Positions 54,294 to 63,596 of a stretch of DNA of 64,000 bases are shown piece after piece. This stretch comes from Zooshikella sp050749885. GTDB taxonomy: Bacteria > Pseudomonadota > Gammaproteobacteria > Pseudomonadales > Zooshikellaceae. The DNA is taken from positions 496,001-560,000 of the forward strand of contig NZ_JBOIUB010000001.1 of NCBI RefSeq assembly GCF_050749885.1, given 5' to 3'. Position 1 is the first letter of the stretch. Each line of letters starts with the position of its first letter. A program made the translations under genes and the position numbers. The notes under the pieces were generated by a model. That model was not told the origin of the DNA. It did not search any database and saw only the letters and a list, made by a program, of their open reading frames with translations.

Positions 54294-54425
54294 ATGGTCA
54301 AAATAAATGTTTAGCATAAAAGGGTATGCTGAATCTATAAAAAAAACTAAAAGGATTTATTGAATAGACTACGCTTATAAAACTATTTCTGTTCATAAAC
54401 TAATGTTTTTCTAAAGGCTGTTGCT

Positions 54426-55082
54426 GTGAAGAAAAATTCTATATTAATAGACCTTCAGGCACGATGTAATCACTACGGATATTGTTTGACTTTCACATTA
54501 TGTGTTTATTTTTCTGGTGATGCTTATTGTAAGGCGAATCCCCTGACAGCCTGTCATACTTTACAAGCGACTTCTTCTTTTGTTGGTTCTGTGACCTTTA
54601 TAAAACAGGGGGCGGATTGGGTTTTAATGCAAGGGGTGATTGATAGCTCTATTGTAAAAAAAGTTCAGGCATTAGTGAGTGATGAGTCAATAAAACTTAT
54701 TGTGATGGGCTATGTACCAGGCTCAATTGATGATGAGGCGAATCGACAGGCTGGGGTAATCATAAGAAAGTCTGGTATTACACTGTGCGCAACTGCAAAG
54801 AGTACCATCATTTCAGGCGGCGTAGATTTTTTTCTCGCGGGCAAGCAGCGTTACATCCATTCTGACGCTCGATTGGGGGTGCATTCCTGGCAAGGTGTGA
54901 GTGGTAAACAAGGTTGGGAGTTTACTGCCGAGTCCTCTGAACATCAAAGTTTTTTAGCATATTATCAACGTTTAGGGATTAGTGAAGCCTTTTATTGGTT
55001 TACCTTGAATTTTCCTTTTGAAACCGTCTATTGGTTAGCACCTAGTGATATTTATTATTGGTCTATTGCAGAGATTATGTGA
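54426..55082 (+). CDS. ClpP/crotonase-fold secreted protein
   Basis: 218 residues from a GTG start. A signal-like hydrophobic stretch lies near residues 17-32 (YCLTFTLCVYFSGDAYC). The rest resembles ClpP/crotonase-like hydrolases: IKLIVMGYVPGSIDDEANRQ, then STIISGGVDFFLAGKQRYIH with a candidate catalytic Ser, and ARLGVHSWQGVSG with a candidate His. It may be a periplasmic serine hydrolase. It is followed 45 bases later by a small secreted-protein gene on the same strand. Substrate unknown. Confidence 0.6.
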   Translation: MKKNSILIDLQARCNHYGYCLTFTLCVYFSGDAYCKANPLTACHTLQATSSFVGSVTFIKQGADWVLMQGVIDSSIVKKVQALVSDESIKLIVMGYVPGSIDDEANRQAGVIIRKSGITLCATAKSTIISGGVDFFLAGKQRYIHSDARLGVHSWQGVSGKQGWEFTAESSEHQSFLAYYQRLGISEAFYWFTLNFPFETVYWLAPSDIYYWSIAEIM

Positions 55083-55127
55083 TTCTTTATACCGCTGGCA
55101 ATTTATTATAATTTGAGGGTAATGCCC

Positions 55128-55538
55128 ATGAAATTCAGGTTATGGCAAATAAAAAAGCATTTTTTACATTATCTACTATGTCTTTTTTTATTTGGAGGAA
55201 TAAATGTCAATGCGGCTGTGAGTGAAACAGTTGAACAAACACAGCAGAAGCAAGAGTCCATTAAGCAGTACTGTAATAAAGCGATGAAAAATATGAAGCA
55301 TTACATGCCTAATATACTCGATAAAGCAAAAAAAAGAGCAGCAAAACAAGGTGTAGATTTAACAAAGGATAAACAAGTTCAACAGCTAACACTGGCTATT
55401 ACTAATAGCAACGAGCTGCATAATATGACTTTAGACTGTCAAGCACGTTGGAAAAAATATCAACTTTCTGCAGTTTGTATGGCTGGTGCCGATAGTGAGT
55501 CAGCTTTTGCGTTGTGTATTCCCAAACTACCTGAGTAA
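55128..55538 (+). CDS. Hypothetical small secreted protein
   Basis: About 136 residues. I choose the ATG at 55128, eight bases after GAGGG; an ATG at 55122 is an alternative. A Sec signal runs to about INVNAAV (LLCLFLFGGINVNA). The mature part is helical and charged, with four Cys (YCNKAMKN, LDCQARW, SAVCMAG, LCIPKL) that may pair as disulphides. No family recognised. Probably co-transcribed with the ClpP-like gene. Confidence 0.6.
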   Translation: MKFRLWQIKKHFLHYLLCLFLFGGINVNAAVSETVEQTQQKQESIKQYCNKAMKNMKHYMPNILDKAKKRAAKQGVDLTKDKQVQQLTLAITNSNELHNMTLDCQARWKKYQLSAVCMAGADSESAFALCIPKLPE

Positions 55539-55647
55539 TAATACCTGATACCCTTCATAAATCATTTTTATGATTATTGCTAGCCTTTGACAATCAGGCT
55601 AGCCTCATTAAACAATGTTGTTGGTATAAAATGCTATATAAAAAGTG

Positions 55648-57051
55648 TCAGCAGGCATTTGAAAAGTTTTTCACGGATGTTTCTACTAAGTGATGTGAAT
55701 CGTTGTTTTGATGGAATGTATTCAGCGAGCTTATAAAGTGCTGATTGAGTACGGTATTAGGACGTAATGTTTGTAGATGATGTATTGCTTCATCAAGCGT
55801 GTTAAAACGATCAATTGCTAGCCAATAAGCAATAATCATGGCAGCACTACGAGAGTAACCAAGTGCACAATGGACTAAAACTTGATAGCCCTGTTGTTGG
55901 TAATGACGAATAAATTGAGTGGCCTGGATGTATTGTTCATTATTAGGTGGGGTAAGGTCCATGATGGCGATGGATAAATAAGGTACTTGTGGATTTATAA
56001 GTTGAAAATGCTCACTATACTCACTTGCTAAGTCAATCATTGCTAGAGGTTTCAGTGCTGATAAAGCATTTAAATCTCTTGTATTCAGTTTTCGACCAAT
56101 GGCTAATTGAGTATCTACAATTTGATAAGCGGGTTGATTTTTTGTGTACCAAAACCATGAAAGTAAAGCGCCTAAGTGATAGGGAAAAAGTAACCAGCGA
56201 GCTGCTGGTTGAAGTTTACCTCGATTTTTTTGAAAAATATTTGCACCCAATCCAGCATAGCCAAGACTAATAATCAGTAGCGAGCAAGCAGGCCATAAAA
56301 AAATAAGTGTGGCTGGAGGATTGATAAAAGAAAGTCCTACACACAAACATGCCGACAAACCATAAATGATACTATAGCGCGAATTGATCAATCCTTGCCA
56401 TTGCCAAAAAGATGAACTATTTCGGCTAGTCAGGTGGGATTGCTGATTTTCGTTGTTGATGGTTGGAAACAGGTAGCAGCTTAGCCAACCTAGTGCTAGC
56501 CCAGTAGGAATATCAATAAAATGATGCTGATAGGTGAATAAAACAGAGACAATAATTAAACTAAACCAAATATGGATTATAAACTTAAAAAGGCGATTAC
56601 AAAGGGGGAGATAGTGCAGCCAGAGAATAACTAATAATGCAATATGCAGTGAAGGTGCCTGATTATAAGGTTGATCAAAGGCATACAATAAGTTAAATAA
56701 GTCACCTAATAAGCCATTAACTTCTGGTCGTGAAAAGGCAAACTGTAGAGGGTAAATTAAAAAACAAAGTACCGCGACTAAAATAGCAAATCCTAAACGT
56801 CTGGTCAGAACAGCGAGAGCTTGCGTTGATTTACAACAAAAAAGTGATAAGGCAAAAAACAGGTCGATGCTCCAATAAGGAATAATCATCCAGGGGATGA
56901 CGGGAATTGACATTTCCCACTCAAAGTATATTGAGGGTACAGGAGCTCGTAGAAAAGTTATATAGTTTGCAAGTCCATAACTGATAAAAAAAAGTGGCCC
57001 TAAAAGAGCCAGTGAAAAACATGCTTGCTTGAATACGTTTTGATTTTTCAT
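55648..57051 (-). CDS. Fused PAP2-type phosphatase and dual-specificity phosphatase
   Basis: About 467 residues. Multiple transmembrane helices carry a PAP2-like lipid-phosphatase domain (first 200 residues; QAPSLHIALLVILWL with the motif-2 SxH, and HHFIDIPTGLALGW). More membrane helices follow, then a C-terminal dual-specificity phosphatase domain with the P-loop VHCALGYSRSA (HCxxGxxR). Such PAP2-DSP fusions may dephosphorylate phospholipid or polyprenyl phosphates. The start ATG overlaps the stop of the upstream gene as ATGA, so I use 57051 rather than the GTG at 57069. Tight coupling implies a joint function. Confidence 0.88.
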   Translation of the reverse strand: MKNQNVFKQACFSLALLGPLFFISYGLANYITFLRAPVPSIYFEWEMSIPVIPWMIIPYWSIDLFFALSLFCCKSTQALAVLTRRLGFAILVAVLCFLIYPLQFAFSRPEVNGLLGDLFNLLYAFDQPYNQAPSLHIALLVILWLHYLPLCNRLFKFIIHIWFSLIIVSVLFTYQHHFIDIPTGLALGWLSCYLFPTINNENQQSHLTSRNSSSFWQWQGLINSRYSIIYGLSACLCVGLSFINPPATLIFLWPACSLLIISLGYAGLGANIFQKNRGKLQPAARWLLFPYHLGALLSWFWYTKNQPAYQIVDTQLAIGRKLNTRDLNALSALKPLAMIDLASEYSEHFQLINPQVPYLSIAIMDLTPPNNEQYIQATQFIRHYQQQGYQVLVHCALGYSRSAAMIIAYWLAIDRFNTLDEAIHHLQTLRPNTVLNQHFISSLNTFHQNNDSHHLVETSVKNFSNAC

Positions 57052-58817
57052 GGTAATTGCGGATGACACTGTGGTTTTTTTACTGCGGTTGATACACTGA
57101 AAATGCCGTGCTTTTCTATGGACATATCTACTTTATAAAAGCCAGCTTTATGAACTAATTGATCCATTTCTTGTTGAGTTCTACGCCTCATTATCCATGG
57201 TTTACCCCCTTGGTGGCTGGTTAATACTCGTGCAATCGACTCTAACTGAGGGTGCCAGGGCTGGTTGGTGTAAATTAATAAACCCTGAGGGGCGAGGATA
57301 GAATATAACGCATGTAAAGAGCCCATCACTGCATCATTGTCACTAAAAAGTTCGTATAACCCTGAAACGATTATAATTGAGGGACGGAAGCTAAGTTGTT
57401 CTATCGCTTGTGCATCAAATGCATCTCCCCGTTGAAACTGGGCTTGTGATGATAAATTGAGTTCAGCTATACGTTGTCGTCCTTGTTCGACATTCGCTTT
57501 TGAATAATCTTGTAAAAATACATGTAATGGTTGGTTTTGGTAGCGTTGAATGACATCCAACACATAGCGTCCATGACCTGCAGCGACATCAAGAATAGCT
57601 ACTTCTTTAAGCTGTGTGAGCTGTTGCTCTATCGCATCATTTAGGACTTCTTCAATCAGTTTTCGTCGTAGCCTAATACCACGCCATCCAATAGCGTTAA
57701 GATAACACCAGTCTATCCATTTACCGACCAGGAATTTTCCTGCTGGTTTATTGGCGTAGACATAATCAAGCATACGTCCAGAATCAAAGCCATCTTGAAT
57801 ACCAATGCGAATGCCATCACTCAGAGAACCAACAGAATAGAGTAATTTCTGCTGTAATTTAAACCACCAAAATTTAGGGTTGGTTTTAGGTAAAGGTTTT
57901 AAAAGTCGTTGGTACTCTTCATAGGTATAGCCCTGTTTATCCGCATTGGTAAGATCGATGTCTGGAGTAGGCCGGGCTAATAAGTCTTGAATAAACATCC
58001 GTGTTTTTGCAATAGGTAAATGGCGGTTGATTTCATTGAAGGTATCATGAAAAAAACCAGGAAAAACTTGCATTTCTTTTCGTAAGTTAGGTAAGTGATT
58101 ATAAAAGTGGCGTTGAGCATGTTGTTTGACAACAAAATCAGCCCCAGAACAAAGTAGCAAGGTTGGAGCCGTGATTGCGCCTGCATCTTGTATTAATCGA
58201 GTACCTGCATCGTATAAATCAACCAAGACATTGACAGCAATTGCAGGGCATATTAGTGGATCATTGTCATATTCAATTATTTTTTCTGGATCATGAGTGA
58301 GTAGACGCCCTTTGACGTAGCTGCTGATAAACGATTTGGGGCGGTACTTTAAGAGGAGCCGTAATGCTGGAATGGCGAAGGGTACATAGAGCCGAACGCG
58401 TAGTGCAGGACTACCTAAGATCAAACCGCGAATCGCTGGAGCATAGTCATGGACCCAGGTACTGGCAATGACACTACCCACGCTATGGCCAAGAATAATC
58501 ATTCGGTCCATTGAAATTTGGTAGTCCTTTTCGATATGGCGAATAAAGCTATCAGCATCTTTGACGAGTTCATTCAGGTTGTTCGCATATCCTCGCTCAC
58601 CTGGCGATAATCCATGGCCACGGGCATCCCAGGCAAACAGGTGAAGGGTAGGGATATTGAGTTGATCGACCATTTCTTGCCAACGCCCTGAGTGTTCATG
58701 TCCTCGATGAAAGAGGATAATGGCGTAGTGTCCAGTTGGGTGAGGGGGCCAATACCGGTAAAACAGTTGTGTGTTATCCCAGCTATTGAAGTTACGTTCT
58801 AACGGTGCACGTGTCAT
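57048..58817 (-). CDS. Bifunctional alpha/beta hydrolase and SAM methyltransferase
   Basis: 589 residues in two halves. Residues about 1-300 form an alpha/beta hydrolase of the monoacylglycerol-lipase type (ILFHRGHEHSGRW, AWDARGHGLSPGERG, nucleophile in LGHSVGSV, late His in GFFHDTF). Residues about 300-589 form a class I methyltransferase (VAILDVAAGHGRYVLDV as motif I). The two-gene unit with the PAP2-DSP gene occurs as a set in other proteobacteria and suggests phospholipid or lysolipid handling. GGGAG lies nine bases before the ATG. Exact substrates unknown. Confidence 0.88.
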   Translation of the reverse strand: MTRAPLERNFNSWDNTQLFYRYWPPHPTGHYAIILFHRGHEHSGRWQEMVDQLNIPTLHLFAWDARGHGLSPGERGYANNLNELVKDADSFIRHIEKDYQISMDRMIILGHSVGSVIASTWVHDYAPAIRGLILGSPALRVRLYVPFAIPALRLLLKYRPKSFISSYVKGRLLTHDPEKIIEYDNDPLICPAIAVNVLVDLYDAGTRLIQDAGAITAPTLLLCSGADFVVKQHAQRHFYNHLPNLRKEMQVFPGFFHDTFNEINRHLPIAKTRMFIQDLLARPTPDIDLTNADKQGYTYEEYQRLLKPLPKTNPKFWWFKLQQKLLYSVGSLSDGIRIGIQDGFDSGRMLDYVYANKPAGKFLVGKWIDWCYLNAIGWRGIRLRRKLIEEVLNDAIEQQLTQLKEVAILDVAAGHGRYVLDVIQRYQNQPLHVFLQDYSKANVEQGRQRIAELNLSSQAQFQRGDAFDAQAIEQLSFRPSIIIVSGLYELFSDNDAVMGSLHALYSILAPQGLLIYTNQPWHPQLESIARVLTSHQGGKPWIMRRRTQQEMDQLVHKAGFYKVDMSIEKHGIFSVSTAVKKPQCHPQLP

Positions 58818-59074
58818 GAGTGGATCTCCCTCTACCGTTTTCTTTGCAGGTAAAAAAGCTGAATGGAAATAAGTATGTGATGTGATTCATAGTTAGGCCA
58901 GTTTCTCCTAACTTTGCTGGAAGAGCCACTGGGGATAGATAACCTCTCACCTCATACCGTCGTAAGTATCACTATATAATACCTTAATCAGGATGCTGTG
59001 CTATAAGTCTTTTAGTGATTACAGTGCATTTAACTTTAGCGCACCATAGAACAGCCCTTTAAGGAGAGGTCCTA

Positions 59075-59683
59075 ATGCATCAGGTCATTGCAAAGGTAAG
59101 TGATTCACTGACAGATTTTCATGATCATGTAGCTTGTCATTTACAGGAAGGTGATTTAATTTTTATTTCGATCAAAAGTGCATTATACAAGCAGGTTGCA
59201 CAAACGACGAATACTTGGACATCCCACGTAGGTATTGTGATTCGGGAAAACAATGAATGGTGGGTAGCAGAAAGTGCCGTTCCTTTTAGCCGAAAAACAC
59301 GATTAAAAAAGTTTTTAAAAAGAACCGTGGGTACGCAAGTTTGTATACGTCGTCTTAATGGAGGTTTATCAAGAGAACAGTTATTGCTACTGAAAGCAAG
59401 CATTGATAGCCGTATGGGAATTTTGTATCACTTAGGTTTTGATTTTAATGCTAAACGACAATATTGTTCTAAATTTGTCCACCATGTATATGCTGAGGCG
59501 TTAAATTTGAAGCTGGGTAAAGTAGTAACATTTGAAGAATTATTAAAAAGTAACCCAGATACAAATTTATGGTTTTGGCGGTTATGGTATTTTGGTCGTA
59601 TTCCTTGGAACCGAAAAACACTCACACCTCAAAGTCAGTTAGTTGATCAACAGTTAGAAACCATTTTATTATCTGAAAACTAG
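59075..59683 (+). CDS. YebB/YiiX-type permuted papain-fold enzyme
   Basis: 202 residues, with AAGGAG before the start. It is a circularly permuted NlpC/P60-like papain-fold protein: catalytic His in WTSHVGIVIR (about residue 51), an aromatic-acid segment EWWVAESAV, and the catalytic Cys in RQYCSKFVHHVYAEA. Family members are amidase- or lipid-acyl-acting enzymes; the exact substrate is unknown. It converges closely on the methyltransferase gene, with only five bases between stops. Confidence 0.82.
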   Translation: MHQVIAKVSDSLTDFHDHVACHLQEGDLIFISIKSALYKQVAQTTNTWTSHVGIVIRENNEWWVAESAVPFSRKTRLKKFLKRTVGTQVCIRRLNGGLSREQLLLLKASIDSRMGILYHLGFDFNAKRQYCSKFVHHVYAEALNLKLGKVVTFEELLKSNPDTNLWFWRLWYFGRIPWNRKTLTPQSQLVDQQLETILLSEN

Positions 59684-59688
59684 GCCAC

Positions 59689-60504
59689 TTATTTTTCAAC
59701 AATATGAATCAAAAAGTCAGGTTCATTGGTATGGTATACCTCTTTAAAGTCACCCAATGTTTTTTTGTATTTGAATCCTGCTCCGTTTAGAAGTGCTACC
59801 ATTTTACTAAAACGGAGTGGGTGAAGGTTAAGATGATGCTGAGTGCCATCAGAAAAAGCATAACGCAAACGAAGTAGTTGCTCGTCAATATAATCTGGTT
59901 GAATTGAGACGCTTTTTCCACAGTAGTAGTACTGGTGTGCCGCGTTGAATCCCGTATCCAAAATAGCATCGTAATTTCGTTGATCTATAATCAGTATGCC
60001 ATTATGTTTTAAGCAACGATAAAATTCTGCTAAAGCATTTTTTTGGTCGTTTTCTTTAAAAAGGTGAGTGAATGAGTTGCCTAAACAAATAATTGCATCA
60101 AATTTGTCATGAATGGTGCGGTTTAGCCATCGCCAATCGGCTTGGGTTACTTTTAAGTGGAGACCATATTGCTTTGCATTGTTGCATGCTTTTGTCAGCA
60201 TATGAGTGCTGCCATCTGCACTTATTACATCAAAACCGGCGTTTAAGAGTTGAATAGAGTGAAAACCAGTGCCTGTTGCGACATCAAGTACTCGTTTTAC
60301 GCCATATTCATGTAACGTATTTATAAAAAAATTTCCTTCACTTTGCTGGCGACGTTTCCAGTCGATGACCTCATCCCATTTATCAACGAAATCAACTTTA
60401 TACTCTTGTTGATAGTGGTTCATGTCGTCATCAGGCGTTAGGTGCGAAGAAGTGGTAACAGTAAAAGTGTTGGCACGTGTTGACCGTGTAGCCAGCGGAG
60501 TCAT
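59689..60504 (-). CDS. Glycine/sarcosine N-methyltransferase-like enzyme
   Basis: 271 residues; AAGGAGGTG five bases before the ATG settles the start. A class I methyltransferase whose sequence follows the glycine-sarcosine methyltransferases of halophilic betaine producers: YKVDFVDKWDEVIDW at the front, RVLDVATGTGFHSIQLL (SAM motif I), ADWRWLN, AIICLGNSFTHLF, and DQRNYDAILDTGF. Such enzymes make sarcosine and dimethylglycine from glycine, using S-adenosylmethionine. The usual partner that adds the last methyl group is not next to it. The first 27 residues are an unusual Thr-rich extension before the conserved part. Glycine as substrate is inferred. Confidence 0.8.
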   Translation of the reverse strand: MTPLATRSTRANTFTVTTSSHLTPDDDMNHYQQEYKVDFVDKWDEVIDWKRRQQSEGNFFINTLHEYGVKRVLDVATGTGFHSIQLLNAGFDVISADGSTHMLTKACNNAKQYGLHLKVTQADWRWLNRTIHDKFDAIICLGNSFTHLFKENDQKNALAEFYRCLKHNGILIIDQRNYDAILDTGFNAAHQYYYCGKSVSIQPDYIDEQLLRLRYAFSDGTQHHLNLHPLRFSKMVALLNGAGFKYKKTLGDFKEVYHTNEPDFLIHIVEK

Positions 60505-60780
60505 TTGACACCTCCTTGGTATCTAGAGCACTATCCTTTGCAATTGATTGCTTTGTCCGGTTTTATTATGGAGCGTTATATCGATAACAAAAAAATTATG
60601 CTTCATGGACTAAGCACTGTACAACGTTTGACTATTCTAGCGAAAACAAAGCGAATAGTATCGCTTAATTTATGTAAATCAATTATGAAAGGTTATGTGA
60701 AAGAATTTAGAAGGTTTAGACTGGTTTAATGTTGGTGGTGTTCACCGTCCTTGGCTATTAAGGCAATAATAAGATAGGTT

Positions 60781-61545
60781 CTAATTTATGCCGTATTTAT
60801 TGAGTATTTTTTGATAGTCATCAGTTGTTTTGAAAGCACTCAATGCCTTATTAAATTTTTCCATAATCTGTAAACCACGTGAGTCATGTTTATTAAACAT
60901 TAAATGAAGCTGGGCATGGTTAAATGGCTTCTTCAGTGTCGCAAAGCGTTGTTTGGCGTCAGGGAATTTTTTAAGTAATAAATTCCAGCCAACTAATTCT
61001 GCAAGTGGTAAAAAGTCGTGCTTGCCTGCAGATAGTTCGATAAAAGCCGTTTCTTCATCTTTTGCCAGGCTTACTTGTAAGTTAGCGGCACGTAACTTTT
61101 CTTCATCAGAGTAACCGTTCGGAATAATCATACGGTATTGCGTAAAGTCTGCTAATGACTCCCACTGGTGAGGTGGAGATTGGATATTATCTTTAACATA
61201 AAAGAAAACAGTATTTGAGTCTGCAATGGGGTCTGAAAAAGCAAAGTATCTTTCTCGCTTTTTATTATGATAATAAGGATAAATGGCCCTTACCTTACTA
61301 TAACGTAAATGTGCTTCACAACCACGCCAGGCCATGAATTTAACGTTAGGCGTGAGTTTCATTTGAGTCTCAAAGGTTCCTTTAATAATTTCAGTGATAA
61401 ATCCATTGCCTGGCTCAAATTCAGTGACATAAGGAGCCCATTCACCGGTGGCTAATTGGATGGTATCGCTTTGGTAGCTATAAGAAACGAGTGGGGTGAG
61501 AGAAAAACAGATTCCTAAAAGTACTTTTTGCAGCGTACAGCGCAT
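60781..61545 (-). CDS. Periplasmic solute-binding protein (SBP_bac_3 family)
   Basis: 254 residues with a Sec signal (LQKVLLGICFSLTPLVSYSY). Family-3 binding-protein pattern: IQLATGEWAPYVTEFEPGNG, FITEIIKGTFETQMKL, WRGCEAHLRYSKVRAIYPY, RERYFAFSDPIADSNTVFFY and the last-lobe KFNKALSAFKTTDDYQKILN. It is only distantly similar to the protein at 26642-27403. No transporter genes adjoin it. It may serve as an orphan receptor or sensor. Confidence 0.8.
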   Translation of the reverse strand: MRCTLQKVLLGICFSLTPLVSYSYQSDTIQLATGEWAPYVTEFEPGNGFITEIIKGTFETQMKLTPNVKFMAWRGCEAHLRYSKVRAIYPYYHNKKRERYFAFSDPIADSNTVFFYVKDNIQSPPHQWESLADFTQYRMIIPNGYSDEEKLRAANLQVSLAKDEETAFIELSAGKHDFLPLAELVGWNLLLKKFPDAKQRFATLKKPFNHAQLHLMFNKHDSRGLQIMEKFNKALSAFKTTDDYQKILNKYGIN

Positions 61546-61672
61546 ATTACAGCTCTCCTCTGTTAAGCACTTGAATTCTTTTTATTTATGTGTGCTATTT
61601 CGGATAATACGTATGCAGAGAGCAGTTTTCTACAGAAAGGTTAGAATAATTTGTAATAACAATGGATGAATA

Positions 61673-62899
61673 TTATTGACCACTGGCAACGTCCAGCCAT
61701 TGGTTGGTTTCCTGAATCGCGTTGATGTATGCCTGATTTAAATCGGATAGACCTGCTTGGATAGACTCTAACGTTGAAAATTGAATGTAGTCCCATAATG
61801 CTTGTTGATAATAGGAAACCGCTAAAATGGTTTGTCCAAGTTGACCTTCGTAATTAAGAATGGCTGACTTTAGTCTGGCGTCGATAGGAAGTTTATCAAG
61901 TACATCAGCCTTAGGTTGGTCAAAGAATGCATCAATTAAAGACAATAAACCGCCTAGGAAGTAAGGGGCGGCGGGAACCTTTAAGTGATGTTTTGCTAAC
62001 CATTCACACATGCTGGCACGGGTCAGAGCCATCTGAGAAAGGATAGAAGGTTTTTCTTGCAAATGACTTAACGATAATAAAGTGACAAAGTTACGAACTC
62101 TATCAAGCCCCAACTGTAGTATGGCTTGTTTTATGGAATCTATTTCTTTACGGCGGCGGTATAAAGGACTATTGACCCATTTTAAAAGTTTTATGGAAAG
62201 GGTAGGGTCTTGTTTTATAATTTGTTCAATATTTTCGATTTTACAATCGGGGTCTTGTAATTGTGCTATCAAGTTCATGACAGCCAAACTACTGGCATTA
62301 AGTTCCTTTCCTGACAAAAGTTGAGGTTTGCTGAAGAAAAAACCTTGAAATAATGAAAAACCTAATGACTTGCAAAAATGAAAAACTTCATGATCTTCAA
62401 TTTTTTCAGCTAGAAGTGTGATTTGATAAGGCTTTAATTGTTGTATTATTTGCTCAATTTCATTCGGACTTAAATGCAATACGTCGACTTTCACAATATC
62501 GATGAGTTTGAGTAGAGGCGACAGGCGTTCAGTATCAATGACATCATCCAGTGCGAGTGTAAAACCTTGTTTTTTTAAGTGCGCAATGGCTGCAAGCACG
62601 GCATCGTCCAACGGTACGGTTTCTAATATTTCAATAACCGTGTTTTCTGGAGATAAGGAGGGAGGGTTGAGCAGCCAGAAGCGAGTAAAATTAATAAATG
62701 CTCTACTATTATCAGTGATTTCTTCAAGTGTGAAGGTTGTCAGCAAGCGATCAATTAATCGAGATGTTGTCTTATCGCCACTAATATCTGTTGGACCTAA
62801 GTTAGCATCACGAAATAATAGCTCATAGCCTTGAATTCGATAGCTAGTGTCAATGATAGGCTGGCGTGCCATTAATATTTGTGTTGTTTCTTCATTCAT
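61673..62899 (-). CDS. EAL-HDOD signalling protein (YuxH/CdgJ type)
   Basis: 408 residues. The N-terminal half is a degenerate EAL domain: MARQPIIDTSYRIQGYELLFRD has YELL in place of EAL, so c-di-GMP cleavage is unlikely, though binding is possible. The C-terminal half is an HDOD domain (about 205-400) with IKQDPTLSIKLLKWVNSPLY and ILQLGLDRVRNFVTLLSL. Such proteins link c-di-GMP-related signals to motility and attachment. It stands alone on the minus strand. Confidence 0.9.
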   Translation of the reverse strand: MNEETTQILMARQPIIDTSYRIQGYELLFRDANLGPTDISGDKTTSRLIDRLLTTFTLEEITDNSRAFINFTRFWLLNPPSLSPENTVIEILETVPLDDAVLAAIAHLKKQGFTLALDDVIDTERLSPLLKLIDIVKVDVLHLSPNEIEQIIQQLKPYQITLLAEKIEDHEVFHFCKSLGFSLFQGFFFSKPQLLSGKELNASSLAVMNLIAQLQDPDCKIENIEQIIKQDPTLSIKLLKWVNSPLYRRRKEIDSIKQAILQLGLDRVRNFVTLLSLSHLQEKPSILSQMALTRASMCEWLAKHHLKVPAAPYFLGGLLSLIDAFFDQPKADVLDKLPIDARLKSAILNYEGQLGQTILAVSYYQQALWDYIQFSTLESIQAGLSDLNQAYINAIQETNQWLDVASGQ

Positions 62900-63194
62900 A
62901 CTGCGAATCTCTAATACACGAAAAAATATAGCACATGAGGATGCTCAGTCTGAGAAATATGGGGGGTAGGAGACAAGAGGTATCAAATTAGCTCTTAGTT
63001 TGTGGTTAATATTCTGGACACTGTTTGGCAACTTGATGGAATAAATCATAGCTATACTGTTTACAGGTGTTTGTTGAATGAACACTACCTCAAGTTTGCT
63101 GCATGCAGGGTGAGTGTGTGTAGGACAACAACTCATTAAGCAAAATGGGGCAGAGGATGGACGACCCCATAAAGATGTGGCAAGGAGCTATCAC

Positions 63195-63560
63195 ATGACT
63201 ACATTTCGAGAGTGCTTTCAAGAATCTCCTCCCATGGACTCGGAGGAAAGAGACAGTATTCGATACCCAACAGAAAGAGAGATGGAGTCTTTGTTTGAGC
63301 AGTTTCAGCACTTGCCAAATCATCAAGCGCGGCAGCATTTTTTACAGCAAAACTTTCCTTACCACTGGTTACCTGACGATTTGTTAGAGTGGCTAGTGGA
63401 TGAATGGCGTTATCGCCTTCCTCCTGATCATCCTATGTTGGAAGCTTTTATGAATCCTAAGGTCGATTGGCAGCAGTTAGCTGTATTAGCTAGATCTTAT
63501 GGATTTAATCAGTTCTATGATCAATTGGTGACATTGTTAAGTTACCAACGCCAAGAATAA
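63195..63560 (+). CDS. Hypothetical 121-residue protein
   Basis: The ATG at 63195 has AAGGAG seven bases upstream; the 27 extra codons of the longer frame are unlikely. It is acidic and rich in Gln and aromatic residues (WLPDDLLEWLVDEWRYRLPP, NQFYDQLVTLLSYQRQ) and predicted helical. No signal, no membrane segment and no family I recognise. It converges on the LysR-type gene at the right edge. Confidence 0.6.
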   Translation: MTTFRECFQESPPMDSEERDSIRYPTEREMESLFEQFQHLPNHQARQHFLQQNFPYHWLPDDLLEWLVDEWRYRLPPDHPMLEAFMNPKVDWQQLAVLARSYGFNQFYDQLVTLLSYQRQE

Positions 63561-63596
63561 GCCATCATTTGTTTCAACAGCCTGCTTGGTTTTTGT

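Noticed and set aside
60505..60729. 74-codon plus-strand ORF
   Set aside because: No ribosome-binding site, no hydrophobic or family pattern, and it spans the promoter region of the divergent methyltransferase gene.
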